The notes under the pieces were generated by a model that ran no database searches, had not been told where the DNA came from, and saw only the letters and a list, made by a program, of their open reading frames with translations. A stretch of 64,000 nt of DNA from Pardosa pseudoannulata (Eukaryota; Arthropoda; Arachnida; Araneae; Lycosidae). The DNA lies in assembly GCA_032207245.1 (NCBI GenBank), contig CM063501.1, positions 84,616,865 to 84,680,864 on the forward strand, written 5' to 3'. Positions 45,246 through 56,671 of this stretch are shown piece by piece (position 1 is the stretch's first letter; the number at the start of each line of letters is the position of its first letter). The translations under genes were made by a program, and so were the position numbers.

Positions 45246-46160
45246 TTAACACTAGAATTACGGAAGGGGTCATTTTCCCACCTAGAAAACTTTTATCTCT
45301 GACAGATCTTTTTTTTTTGCAAATATCTTAATCCTTTCTTAAATTTTCCTAAATCATTGTGATTTACAAAATAGTAAAGATTTCAAGAAAATCGTGTTTT
45401 TATTTTATCCCTAACAAATGATTATACCTAGAAATACGGCAGGCTATATACTGATGTTGAAGACAAGTGTAAACTTCATAATGACTCTTTCACTATTAGC
45501 AGAACTGAAAGCATTCATAGCGTTGTTGTACGTAAGGGGGCAGTATCCGCCAAGGGCTTACCAATTCTTAGTTTGTGGTCCAAGACTTGGGGATCAAAGA
45601 TTTTTCATGAAACTATGAGTAGAGATAGGTTTCCGGAAGTTATGAAATTTCTTCGTTTTGAAAATAAACTAACAAGGTCTTCATTTTGCAGTGTGATAAA
45701 TTTACACTAATATCCGAGGAGTGGAATACTTTTATAGAAAACTGTAAGCTTTGCTACATACCAAATGAAAATCATACATTTGATGAACAGTTATTCCCTG
45801 CAAAAACAAAAGATGCCGCTTTTTTGCAGTATATGCCTAACAAGCTCGATAAAGTCGGAATAAAAGTTTGGCTAGCAGCAGATGTTAGGACTGATTTCCA
45901 TATTTAGGAAAAGTTGAAAATAGACCAAGTGATCAAAGTTTAGGAGAGAACGTAGTAAATCGTTTAATTGATCCTACATAACTGCAAAGTCTGTATATTT
46001 TAAAAAACAAACTGTAGTTGTCATGATTTGCGTTATTTTAATTTATTTTTCACAAATATATTATACCATATAGAGAAATATGCAGATATCTTATCAAGGG
46101 GTCAAAATGACACCTGCCGTAATTCTAGGTATACAAAGACCACAGTAATTCTAGTGTTAA
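45246..46160 (+). mobile_element. piggyBac-like element inserted in a SINE
   Basis: TTAA at both ends; TTAACACTAGAATTAC on the left and the same 16 nt on the minus strand on the right form a perfect inverted repeat. Inside, CTAGAATTACGG is followed by GGGGTCATTTTCCC on the left, and on the right by CTAGAATTACGG and the near-palindrome GGTGTCATTTTGACCCC (46098-46114). The right end has an extra ~20 nt copy of the TAGAATTAC terminus. The interior holds a piggyBac transposase remnant. Confidence 0.95.
45418..45907 (+). pseudogene. piggyBac transposase fragment, catalytic-domain start, frameshifted
   Basis: First frame: LLAELKAFIALLYVRGQYPP. A shift near 45570 gives LWSKTWGSKIFHETMSRDRF then PEVMKFLRFENKLTR; a second shift near 45680 gives DKFTLISEEWNTFIENCKL, then DEQLFPAKTKDAAFLQYMP and NKLDKVGIKVWLAADV, before a stop at 45905-45907. 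This matches the first third to half of the piggyBac DDE domain (DDE_Tnp_1_7), including the 'EL..F..l...RG', 'W', 'M...RF..i..fLRF' and 'DEQL..f..r....yMpNKP.K.GiK' blocks. The Asp of DEQLFP is the first catalytic acid. The remaining Asp residues and the Cys-rich C-terminus are deleted, leaving ~250 bp to the right terminus. Inactive. Confidence 0.95.
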
Positions 46161-46290
46161 TCTTGGGGGTTTGAATACTATTTCTTTGTTGTATGTCTGT
46201 AGAAGCTCAGAATCGGCTTAAAGCAGTAGGTCCCGTTTCATTAGCTTTTGTAAAGCAAAATAGTAGACGGTAACGCTCCAAATCAAATAA

Positions 46291-48000
46291 AATCATATTA
46301 AACCATTGTAGCAGAAAAAAATCAGCATTCATATGTAATACAATGTTTCAACACAATACTATATTATGACATGTTATTTATTCCACATGTTATTTATATT
46401 ATGTGTTATGTAATGCGTATAATTAAAAAAGTTTATATATGCACATGGAATCGTCAACATATCTATTATGGGAAAAAGTATACAAAAAGAAATGGAATGC
46501 ACAGCCCTGCTGATTAGAGGCGGCATATCGAAATGAGCTTTTTTTTTATTTTTCAGTTAAATCCTGTAACCGTTAAAGAAAATTGCACATTTAAAAAAAG
46601 AAGCAGAAGATCTGAAAGCGAAAATTACCATAACATGTAGCTAAGAGCAAAAGACAATTTAGCAGCAGAAAGTTTATAAAATTACAAAGCTCTCACTTTG
46701 AATGACTTTGGCAATTATTCTTATCGTTCAAAGCACCTGCGCACATTTGACATTTTGTTTTTAAATGCTTAACAACTAAAAAGAGCAATTTCTTTTTAAA
46801 ATACTTCAGGTGGAAAAACGATTTTCCTCTCTTGGAAGAAAAAAAGTCTTAAGACTGAAGATTCTGTTTCAAATAGCAAAACTTCTCTCGAGCACTTAAT
46901 GAAAACAGCTGAAACTTAATATTTTTAGATGGTAAAAATGAGAAAGCAAGAATTAGAACAATGTAAATGAGCAAGAGGTTTTATGTCCTGAGGAAATAAA
47001 AGATACGTTCAACTGAGTCTTAGTATTATGGTCTCTAGATATTTATTTTTGTATTAATCGTTATATTTTACGATAAAGGGAAGCGATTTGAGTAAGAGAG
47101 TGCGAGACAATTTCGTGAAATGAAAGTCGATAAATGTGTTATGGGAATATTTCTTAAAAGAAAGTTTAAAGTCTTTGTTAAAGTGTCTTTACGCCATATG
47201 CATCGAATGATTTTTCAATTGTTAAATATTGAGAAAGTAAGTTAGTTACATTTTTAAAAATATTAATAAGAAAATTTAGGAAAGGCATTATTGTTAGCTG
47301 TTAGTCAGTGAATAAAACAATAATTTGGAAACTGGTGTTAGAGATAAATGTTTTGTGATAAGATGAGAATTATAATGGTTCAAGAAGGCATTCTAATGTA
47401 AAAATGTTCTTTTGCTAAATATGTACTCGTGAATGGAAAAGAAAGAAAGTTAACAAGTTAAAGTAAATAAATGTTTTCATTGAAATTGATATGAGTGAGA
47501 GATACTTTAACCAATTCTAGGTTCATTTTATTTCGGGATTCTGGGTCAAAAATGTCAATATTTTTAGGCTTATTTTTATACATACATAGGTTTTTAAATA
47601 GCATCATTCGCATACAAAATTTAATAAAAATTAATGTAAAAAAATCAATTTAAATAACTGAGTAATTTACCTGTATAGTTGGCTTTCTGTGGATCAGAAA
47701 TGATTAGACTTCGGAGTCAATTGATACTAACTGTAAATGTAAAGATTAGAATACCTAGCTTTTATCTTGAATTATATTTTATTTATATCCTTTGCATTTA
47801 CACAAATGATAATGAAATTATTAATCAAAATTTGATTGTGTTTGATACGAAATCTCGACAGTAGAACCTTGTTTCTCTCTTTACCTTCTTCCCTCTGCTG
47901 TCTCTCTTTGAGCAGCAAATAATCTTGCAGCCAGAAAAGTAAACAAAAACATTCGAAAGAATAAAAAGCACATGTGAGATAATTCGAAAAAGACTGATTT
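46291..48000. other. AT-rich stretch, nothing recognised
   Basis: One 61-codon frame (47679-47864) without motif. No element ends apart from those of the next entry. Confidence 0.5.
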
Positions 48001-48101
48001 AACAGTGTAAAATTTTATAGTGCCCGAACTACACTCGGGATGAGCTAGGATGGTACATTTCGCCTGGCCGATTTCAGCTCGGGTAAAACCGGGAAGGAGT
48101 T
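48001..48101 (-). mobile_element. piggyBac-like element, one terminus
   Basis: TTAA at 48098-48101. Inward on the minus strand: TTAACTCCTTCCCGG, then the palindrome CCGAGCTGAAATCGG (48068-48082) 20 nt in, and CCCGAGTGTAGTTCGGG (48023-48039). The arrangement mirrors the left ends of 18206 and 22428. The other terminus, expected upstream, was not found, so this may be a fragment. Confidence 0.65.
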
Positions 48102-48333
48102 AAAATATTAACAAATTAAAACCATATTTTTTTCTGAGACTTTTGGTACTTTAAAATCCATTTTCAATATTCTTGATTAGTAGTAATCTATGAATAACTA
48201 CAACATAATTATATAGCATATAGTATACGATTAGCTGTAAGATTGGCTATAGTAGGATAGGACCTAAAATACTAATCTCACCTTAGTTGATTAGAACTGA
48301 TGAATTTTTCACTACGATGCAATTATACTGGGT

Positions 48334-48875
48334 TTAACCCTTTAGTGAACAGTGGCTTCGCAACAAAACCTCCTGTTAAACATTTTTTTCCTGTAATTTT
48401 TGGATAATAACGAATTTTTTTCGTTTTTTTAATATTTTTTACATTTAAAACTTACAATGAATGACAGTACTACATTTAATTATTTTTTTCTTTTGAAATA
48501 TATGTATTTATACTTGCTGTACCTGGAAAGTTAGTAATGCAATTGTTTTTCACTTATGACCGCAAAGAAAACTATGTATTCAAACAACACTTATAAATTG
48601 TTAAACTATTTATTTATTTTACTTTTTTAAGAACACTTATTTATTGTTCTTCTATATAATTAAAATTTTAAAGAGTATTATGTTCCCGCTGTACAAGGGG
48701 ATGGGTTTGCCAGTTAACTCTCCTCAATTCCTCCTATGGTATTCTCTAAGACAAACCCCTCTAAGAATTGCAAAGAAAAGCTTTAATACATTTTATATAA
48801 GGTTCATAGATAATATTTATAAACTAATTTCATTAAATTCTAAAGAATTCATATAGGTGACCTTTAAAGGGTTAA
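48334..48875. mobile_element. TTAA miniature element
   Basis: Left TTAACCCTTTAGTGAAC and right, on the minus strand, TTAACCCTTTAAAGGTCAC share the first 11 nt including TTAA. 542 bp. The 70-codon frame 48644-48856 (MFFYIIKILKSIMFP start) is inside but not recognised. No clear palindromes. Confidence 0.65.
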
Positions 48876-48964
48876 TCTGCGGTGAGCTTACATTTGTGGG
48901 ATGAGGTGCTTGGGATGCAAGTCTTTTAATTCAATTTCAGAAAAAAATCAGAAATTTAATTTGT

Positions 48965-49125
48965 TTCACTTGGGCTACTGTTTTTTCTACATGACGGCTA
49001 ATAATACTATGACATACTGCTAAAAACCAATTCCAAACGCCTACGAACATTCATACCAGCATTTGAATTGAAATCCCCTACTACAGAATTAAACGGCAGT
49101 AGCCTATCATTCAGCAGTCAGCACT
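48965..49125 (-). mobile_element. tRNA-derived SINE, very degenerate
   Basis: GGGCTACTGTTTTTTCTACA, GACGGCTAATAATACTATG, AACCAATTCCAAACGCC and TACGAACATTCATACCAGC follow the minus-strand order of the family at roughly 70% by eye. Confidence 0.6.
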
Positions 49126-49156
49126 TAGACTCACATCTTTAAGATTCCTATCTCGT

Positions 49157-49335
49157 ATATGCCGAACGATGGTCGATTGGCTAGGGTGCTGGCCTTCAGT
49201 ACCGGAATTCGTGGGTTCGAATCCCACTGTGGTAAGGATGTTCGTAGCCGTTCGGAATAGGCATTAAGCTGTAGGTACCAGTCTCAATATACCTCGTGTT
49301 GCAAAAAGTAGACCGTAGCACAACAAACTAAACCT
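49157..49335 (+). mobile_element. tRNA-derived SINE
   Basis: GATTGGCTAGGGTGCTGGCC (A box), GGGTTCGAATCCCACTGTGG (B box intact), GTTCGTAGCCGTTCGGAAT, and the tail GTAGACCGTAGCACAACAAA. Lies 30 bp from a degenerate copy in the opposite orientation. Confidence 0.92.
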
Positions 49336-49479
49336 AGCTTGTATATGCAGCATAATCCCAATCTTCTAAAACATTTTACGTTTCAATTCATTTTTCTTTC
49401 AGGTTATTTCTTAGACAAGAAACATTTCGAAAATATATATAATTCATTATTATAACGTGATAGTACTAGCAATTTCCTA

Positions 49480-50222
49480 CATTGTATACAATAAGAGACC
49501 AATCTTCTTCAAAGTGTCTAAGAATATTACTCATTTTATATCTCTTGAAAAGCCGAATGAAACAGGCTGAAATATTTCAAAAATATTTACAAAACTGAAA
49601 TAAAAATTAGGTAGCAATTATGTTTGTGCTGAAAACAATATGTACGACTATAAGCTATATAGAATATCTAGATATAAAAGGTATACAATATTTTTGTTCA
49701 AACAAACGGAGCTGTAACTATATCAAGCATTTGAATAATACACATGTGCCCATTTTTTTGTACGGTTGATGACGTGCATAATGCTGCATCATTCTTAATT
49801 TCATTCATATCGTAGTATTTTAGATGCTTATGTCTAATATACATAAAAGTTCTTATTGTATATAATAAGAGACTAATCTACTTCAAAATGTCTAAGAATA
49901 TTACTCATTTTATTTTTATAATGCTTCAAAAGCCAAATGAAACAGGCTAAAATATTTCAAAAATATTTACAAAACTGAAGTAAAAATTAGGCAGAAATTG
50001 TGAGGAAAACAATATATACGACTATAAGCTATATAAAATATCTAGATGTAAAAGACATATAATATTTCTGTTCAAGCAAATGGAGCTGTAACTATATCAA
50101 GCATTTGAATCATACACATGTACACATATTTTTTGTACGGTTGATGCAGTGCATAACGCTGCATCATTCTTAATTTCATTAATATCGTAGTATCTTAGAT
50201 GCTTAAATCTAATATACATAAA
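49480..50222. repeat. tandem duplication, two units of ~370 bp
   Basis: TTGTATACAATAAGAGACCA to CTAATATACATAAAAGTTC (49481-49850) recurs at 49853-50222. Shared landmarks are AATATTACTCATTTTAT, AACAGGCT-AAATATTTC, GGAGCTGTAACTATATCAAG and CATAA-GCTGCATCATTC. Confidence 0.93.
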
Positions 50223-50830
50223 AATACTTATTATTTAAATGCATTTAAAAATAATTTTAATGTTTCTGAAGAAAAATGTAGAGATTTAAATAAAAATTAC
50301 AACAAATAAATGTTTATCCAGATATAAATGTTTGTCAAGTATCAGATAAAATTGAGATTGCAAAGTTAATACGCATATTCACCCCCATATTGCTGTATTG
50401 AACAGCATACGTCAGATAGCTAAGTATTTTTCTCTCTTAATAAATATTTAATCTTAAGACATTTTAAAAGATAAAAATCAAATAATTCTGAAATAATTAA
50501 TAAGTCAGTAAAAGTTTATTGAAGCGATGCAAGTTACTGAACTTTTCATATTTAGACGGAGACAGAATGAAAGAGTTTATTCGAAATAAAGATATCAAGA
50601 TATAATAATGGATGACAATCTTTGTGGGGAAAGGATGATTATTATGGAATATATCTAGAAGACTTTGACAGTTAGATTCTAAATTTTAATTATATAATAG
50701 AAATATGCTTAGTAGTTAGGTTCAGAAATTTGAACAGCAATTAAACTATCATAATCTTTAAAGTGTATAGCTGTGTGAAAGGTAATATTAAATATTAAAA
50801 TATAAATCTAAAATATCTTATACATATACA
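50223..50830. other. AT-rich stretch, nothing recognised
   Basis: No feature identified. Confidence 0.5.
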
Positions 50831-51154
50831 CTAGACGATGATGTCCTGTTTTAATCCTGTAAATCTAAAAATTGTAATTAGTTTTTAAACAAATTATAAA
50901 TAGGTCAGCTTTGATGGAAAGTTAAGGAAATAAAATTATTTTAAAATTACTTGACGGCACATATACGTTGGCATTGAAGGATTTCAAGCGGCATTATAAT
51001 AATAACAAAAACATTTTCTATCGGATCAAGTTGTGAATCTAAGTCATTTTCAAATCAAGTTAATTACCTTCAAAAAATTTCAATACTATCAGTTTAGCCG
51101 TTTAGCAGGAGTTCTGTTCCGAACACAAGAACAGAAGAATTTTATATATAAAGA
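50831..51154 (-). mobile_element. Helitron family H2, copy 1
   Basis: Minus strand 5' end TCTTTATATATAAAATTC preceded by host A. The next block AACTCCTGCTAAACGGC recurs in the other copies. The opposite end has CTAG at ~50831-50834 preceded on the minus strand by a GACATCATCGTC fold. This copy lacks the tRNA-like segment seen in copies 2 and 3. Confidence 0.65.
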
Positions 51155-51189
51155 TTTTGTATGTGTGCGTGATGCTCTTTCTGTAAAAC

Positions 51190-51585
51190 CCTAGACGTTA
51201 TCAAAGACATTTGGATGTTATCCTGTTACAAATAAAAGTAAAATAAACGTATTTTGAATAAAATGTTTTTTTAAATAAATTGAACCCTTTTGATAGAGAT
51301 TTAAGAAAAAATATTTTAAAAGTACTTGACGCCACCAGGCGTACAGTCATCACAAACGTAATCAGAGTGAATGACATTTAACACATTACCTGTACGGGGA
51401 TTTGATCCTGGGACTTCATGTACTGAAGCCCGTTGCGCAGAACACTACACCACATATACGTTGGCAGTGAAGGTTTTCAAGTGGAATTATAATAATCTCA
51501 ACAATCGCTCAATTCTGGATTTTTAATTAGAAACATTTTCAGTTCTTTGACAAACACATGGACAGAAGGATTTAATATATAAAGA
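51190..51585 (-). mobile_element. Helitron family H2, copy 2
   Basis: Minus strand 5' end TCTTTATATATTAAATCC preceded by A. The shared interior is TTTCAAGTGGAATTATAATA and CATATACGTTGGCAGTGAAG; the 3' end is near CTAGACGTTATC. It carries the tRNA-like segment at 51325-51470. Head-to-tail with copy 1, 36 bp apart. Confidence 0.65.
51325..51470 (-). mobile_element. second tRNA-derived SINE-like segment
   Basis: Minus strand: GTGGTGTAGTGTTCTGCGC fits a tRNA A-box arm, GGATCAAATCC fits a B box (one change from GGTTCRANTCC), and they are spaced ~35 nt apart. A conserved body CAGATTG/TCACTCTGATTACG-type and GGCGTACA follows. The relative at 60530-60640 has GGATCGAATCC. Confidence 0.6.
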
Positions 51586-52182
51586 TTTATATATAATCTG
51601 AATTTATATATAATCTGAAAATACTTTAAATATGTGTATATTGACAATTATTTTTACGATGTAGAAACTATTTAAATTTATTGCTAACTGAAACTTAATG
51701 AGAAATTATTAAAAAAACAGTTCTAAATTTAAAAAAAAAAATCTCTAAATAAGTAATCATAGTTATATATATAATTTCAAAGGAACATGAGTAAAAACCT
51801 ATCCAAAAGAGTTTACAAGATCTCTAAAATAATTTTTAATTCTCAATAATATTAATTTGTAAAATTTACTTTTGTACGGTACATTTCAATGCACGAATTT
51901 GAGCAAAAAGCAACACAACTTTCCCCAAAAGTTGGTATTTCTACAGATTTTTAAAGTTTTTTTCCTTCTTTTCCTAATGAAAACATACAAACCATTGCAA
52001 GGTTTTTCTTTTCAAACAGAAGGTGTATAGAAAATTTAAAAGATATCAAATGTACATAAAAGAAAAATTTAAAGCTCAGAGAGTTAGGAATTGACTTCTA
52101 GAGTATGTTGAGCTCAGTTTGCTTAGACAAAATATAACCCGAATGACACTAGGTGATAAAAGTGAGGGATAAGAGATTACAG
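51586..52182. other. AT-rich stretch, nothing recognised
   Basis: No feature identified. Confidence 0.5.
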
Positions 52183-52183
52183 A

Positions 52184-52260
52184 CCAGGGGTTCCCAACCT
52201 TTTATCAACAACTGTCCATTAATAGAAAAAATATTATAACATTCCCACTTTTATAACAGT
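52184..52260 (+). mobile_element. hAT-like left terminus
   Basis: CAGGGGTTCCCAACCTTTTA is a typical hAT end. I found no matching inverted end or 8-bp duplication downstream, so only a terminal fragment is claimed. Confidence 0.5.
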
Positions 52261-52650
52261 TAATTATATAAAATATAGAAATATTTTTGTATCTTATTCT
52301 TATTTTTTTAATCTATTTATCTATTAAAAGTCACATAAAGCAAAAATTTAATAAATAAAAAATAAATCAAATTGTTAACTAATTGTTTCAACGATTTGTT
52401 TATGTAAGGATTAAATTTCATTAACACCATTCTTAAGTTTGATCGTTCAGAGAAGTTTCTTTTCTTAGAAATTTAACTAGCTGCTACACGGATCCTTTCT
52501 TTTGCCAAATGTGATGAAGATAATTCAATTAAAATTTCTGTAATCTAGGCCCGAGGAGACCAAAAAAACCACCTGCGTGGAAATCAAGAAATTTAATATT
52601 GAAAGTAATTATTACTTTATATACATAATTGTAATACGTAATATACATAA

Positions 52651-52655
<5 letters not shown>

Positions 52656-52717
<62 letters not shown>
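52656..52717. repeat. (TA)n microsatellite
   Basis: About 60 nt of perfect TA. Confidence 0.97.
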
Positions 52718-52718
<1 letters not shown>

Positions 52719-53098
52719 CAATTGTTATGGTAAATACAATATTTTATTTGTTTATTATTTTTCTAGATATTGTATATATTTTATATCTACTGCGTCTAAT
52801 GGCCACCCTCCTCTATTGGTTGTCTTAATATTTCTAATTTGTCTTTCATGGAAAGCTTCTATGTGAGGTGGTTACCGTCCACTAGGGAAACTTCTGTTCC
52901 AGACTAGCAAAGAATTTTTGGAAGACGTAAATCGAACCTGCAGAGCTTTGTCGAATGCTTGAGTCTATAAGCTCTTATTCCAGGAGTTTGGTTTAGTTGT
53001 TAATATCTCTTTTCTGTCACTTTAGTCTTAAAGTAAACTGATTCCTGAAAAATTTCTAAAGGCAGACATAGGGTTGAAGCAGCTGAATTCTGAAAATA
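52718..53098. other. stretch without recognised feature
   Basis: Slightly GC-richer at 52850-52950; no element ends found. Confidence 0.45.
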
Positions 53099-53880
53099 TT
53101 AATCCCTTCACTGTTTTGTCCGTACGCCTACGGACACAGCTTTTGGGTCTTTACTGATTTGCCCGTGCAGCGTACGGGCAATCTCATTCCTATTTCGCTT
53201 GCACTGTTTCGGCGGTACTTTTCCCAATTTTAGTAACAAATTGTCCAGTAAATGATAGTTTGTAGTTTATTGTATTTTCTACTCTGATTGGTTCAAAAGC
53301 ACGGTTTTTTCGCATGTTTTAAATCAGAAGACGAATTGTTATCTTTCAGTGTATAGCTTTCTGGTTATATTTTACTAACCGTCTGATAATTTTATTGATG
53401 TAAGAGTTGAATGATATATTTTTACTTTTAAATAATGGATAATTCAGAGAGGTTGGATCTAATTTCTTGTGATTCGAACTGTGACATGGAATCAGAAACT
53501 GAATTATCTGTAAATGATAGTATTGAAAGTTTACTAGATGACCTGGATAGCAGTGACTCTGATAGTAGTACAGATGAAGTCAGTCAAGAAAGACAACTTT
53601 TTAAAATTGTGATAATTCTTCGGATCCGCCACCTAGATTTCCTTTCATTGGAATTCCAAAAATCAACATGGATATCAATGAGGTATCTAAAGGTAAACTT
53701 CTGTTCTGTGATGCTTTCATAGAAAGAAAAAAAGTTGTAATAAATGCTTAAAAATATTAGAAATGTTAATTTTAATAACATATCTTTACTTAAAAATGTA
53801 AAATAAACAAAAAAATGTAATAAAAAATCTGACATTTTTTTGACTGAATTCTGGAAAAAAATGAAACTGTCAAACGGTTA
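53099..53880 (+). mobile_element. piggyBac-like element with transposase N-terminal remnant
   Basis: TTAA at 53099-53102 and 53877-53880. Ends TTAATCCCTTCACTGTTT and, on the minus strand, TTAACCGTTTGACAGTTT are related inverted repeats. The palindrome TGTCCGTACGCCTACGGACA starts 18 nt in (53117-53136), and a second with arms TTGCCCGT/ACGGGCAA at 53159-53181. A transposase N-terminal frame begins 335 bp in. The DDE domain is deleted. Confidence 0.9.
53435..53751 (+). pseudogene. piggyBac-like transposase N-terminus, frameshifted
   Basis: Starts MDNSERLDLISCDSNCDMES and continues through an acidic Ser/Asp-rich stretch (DDLDSSDSDSSTDEVSQE), typical of the disordered N-terminus of this family. 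A shift near 53605 gives DNSSDPPPRFPFIGIPKIN and MDINEVSK, resembling the 'F.g.pGi' lead into the DDE domain, then GKLLFCDAFIERKKVVINA and TAA at 53749-53751. The stop at 53722 in the first frame results from the shift. The catalytic domain and Cys-rich C-terminus are lost. Its start lies ~250 bp after the paired palindromes. Confidence 0.75.
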
Positions 53881-55070
53881 AACAGTATACCTTGGTATAA
53901 TGAAACCTAATACTTCTAGGAAAAAGAGTAGCAGTAGTGTCAAAATAAATACATAAATTTTGCTGACAGTAATTGGTAAAATGAAATCAAACTAAAACTG
54001 TTATCTGTACCAATTGAACCATTTAGTTCACTCTACAGTTATTTTCAAAAGGTTTTTTTGTCTGTCTGCCAACAAAAAGATGGTAGTCGCTGATTCAAAT
54101 GAGCAATCTGCGTGGATCACTCTTTTTCCTTAGTGTTGCATTATCCGCTACGGTTCTTATTTCATTTGATTGAGCTTATACCATAAAAGAATTTGTCTTC
54201 AGATTGAATTCCTTTCTTTTCTTTTTAAATAATATGAGTGGCTAAAAGATTCTTCAGCATTCGAAGCCAACAAAAGGATTTCTTTGCAAAATACACGTTT
54301 AAACTTTGACTTTTTACAGCAATATTGTATTATCACGATCTTATTACGAAAGAGAGTTGATTTCTTTTGATATGGGATGAAAAGAAAAAAATGTTTTCTT
54401 TTTGAATAACAAGTATAATTATCAAAATTGTGAATTTATTTTTTAATTTTTTATATTTACTTCATAATATTCCCTGTACCTTTTCAAAATTGATGCAGAA
54501 TGCTGAAGCATGTTTTTGAATGAACTTATAAAATAAAATCTAGTTTTTATTTTATAGAAAATATCGATTTTTTTAATAATCAATAGTTTTTTTCAAGGCC
54601 ATTGTAAAGGAGAATTTTGAGGATTTAACCTCTCTTCCTGAAAGTTTCAGACTTATATCTATGCGTACAAGAGACATGTATGTTCTTTAAAAATACTATT
54701 GTTTAATATTTTTTATGCCTATGTTTTACTCTCTCGAATACCAGTTAAATTACTAGTTAGAATACTAGTTAAGTATTGTTATAAACATAGTTTTGGAGGA
54801 AAAAATTACTAATTTGCACTTGCCTCTTAATCATTCAGACATTTAACAAATTTTGTAGACATTTTGTAATGGGAACACAATATAGGCAGTCAACAATTCT
54901 CCATAAGACTACACAAACAAACAAAATAACAAGCTTTTCAAGCAAGCACCAAACAGAAAATCCCAGGTTTGGCCGGATACATCCAAAGTTATCGTTTGTG
55001 ATCTTGAAAGGCATTGCTACCACGAACCTATTTTGCGTTTCCCAACAGAAACTAAACACTCTTTCTCTCT
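53881..55070. other. AT-rich stretch, nothing recognised
   Basis: Overlapping 74-76 codon frames on both strands (54835-55099) have no motif. Confidence 0.5.
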
Positions 55071-55464
55071 CTCACTCGTATGTGTGTGTGTGTAAGTAAA
55101 TATGTATATGTATGTAAATATGTATATATGTAAATGTATATATATATATGTGTGAGTATATGTATGTGTGTATATGTGTATGTATATTTATGTGTATGTA
55201 TATATGTATATGTATGTGTACTTGTATATGTATGTGTGTGTATACTTGTATATGTATGTGTATGCATATATGTATATGAATGTGTATACATATATGTATA
55301 TGTATGTGTATGCATATATGTATATGTATATGTATGCATATATGTATATGTATGTGCATGCATATATGTATATGTATGTGTATGTATATATGTATATATA
55401 TGTAGGTGTATATATGTACATATATATATGTATGTGTGTATATGTATATACGTATATATATGTG

Positions 55465-55554
<90 letters not shown>

Positions 55555-55604
55555 TGTATATGTGTATATATCTGTGTGTGTGTGTGTTAGATAGATAGAT
55601 AGAA
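55071..55604. repeat. TA/TG compound satellite with (TA)n core
   Basis: Units of GTATATGTATGTGTATGCATATAT type (18-30 nt) make up 55076-55465, then ~90 nt of (TA)n, then (TG)n and (GATA)n. Six overlapping frames of 62-184 codons on both strands come from it and are not genes. Confidence 0.97.
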
Positions 55605-56671
55605 AGATAGATCCTGTTTCGACCACAAGATACTCATCTTGTACATCAGTTTCTAAAAATCGAATGTGAAAATTGGCAACTGACCAAATGCATTCTCTAG
55701 ACTACAAAAAGAAAAGAAAAAGCTTTTGTCTCTGATGAATTGTGAAAATTTTGTTCCGTGGTTTGAATTCATAACTTTTCAACACGAGATACCTCTTAAG
55801 GGAAATTTTTGAAGTTTTAAACAACTTTAAAAACATTTTTCACAATAGCATGGTATTTGAGGAAGGATTGTTGAAAGAATATAAAATTAGGAATATTTTA
55901 ACAACTGTACACATTACTTAGTATTCAGGCATGAGACAATAATTTTTTCAAACTCTGAACATTGTGTTTTTCTTTAAGTCGTAGTGGGTAATGTAATTTT
56001 AGCCCCGTTAAGTCAAAGTTTAACCGTGTGTCTCACAAAAGAAATTCTCTAACCAGCTTTCGAGATACCAAAAATCGTTTGGACTCTCAAATTCATAAAA
56101 GGGAGTGAAGTAAGATTTAATCTAAAATAAATGAGCTGAAGCTACAAATTCTTTGAAGATATAGCATGTAATTTAGAATAGCTAGAAACTCTGTCTTACT
56201 TTTAAATTAAATTTACTTAATGGTTACAGAAGAACTTTTAAAGATGAAGCATCACGGACTTTTTGTTCTTATATAAATGCATCTAAATTCATGATGGCGC
56301 AAGTTTGGGATATAAAAATGTATTACAGTAATGTATTAAAGATTAAAAAAATTGTAAATTTCTGCAGATGGAGTTATTAATAAGTATTTATTTTCTGATT
56401 TTTAAATTTATTTTTATTGGTATTTTAAACTTTACAATATAATAATAAAATGCATTATGTGTTGTGTTTCTAAATGTTTCGTAATATCATAAAATATGAT
56501 AAAAATCAGACATTTTTTATGAATACATTTTAAAAAGGTACTATATAAATTTCACACTAAATTATTACGTGAAACAGAAGCTAAATAACTTTTTAGACTG
56601 TAAAACTTATTTATGTTAGTAAGAACATTATATTTTATTGTAATACATGATAAGCATTTAAAAAATTTGGT
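55605..56671. other. AT-rich stretch, nothing recognised
   Basis: No shared repeats or plausible frames. Confidence 0.5.

Larger units (their letters stand above)
44746..46225. repeat. direct duplication F, copy 2 (with piggyBac-like insert)
   Basis: Second copy of the block described at 42840-44745. It is interrupted by the element at 45246-46160 and lacks the 1.3 kb present in copy 1. Confidence 0.8.
45200..46290 (+). mobile_element. tRNA-derived SINE split by a piggyBac-like element
   Basis: The head (GCTTGCGGAATTCGGAGGGT) lies at 45210-45245, and the rest (TCTTGGGGGTTTGAATAC to GTAACGCTCCAAATCAAA) at 46161-46290. Joining across the insert gives GATATTTAATCTTGGGGG, matching GATACCTAAGCTTGGGGG in the uninterrupted copy at 44660. 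The SINE is therefore older than the insertion. Confidence 0.92.

Noticed and set aside
55052..55626. Six overlapping Tyr/Ile/His/Thr frames up to 184 codons
   Set aside because: Open on both strands across TA/TG repeats, so simple-repeat artefacts. The same applies to frames at 8524, 12626, 21538, 24442 and 52577.
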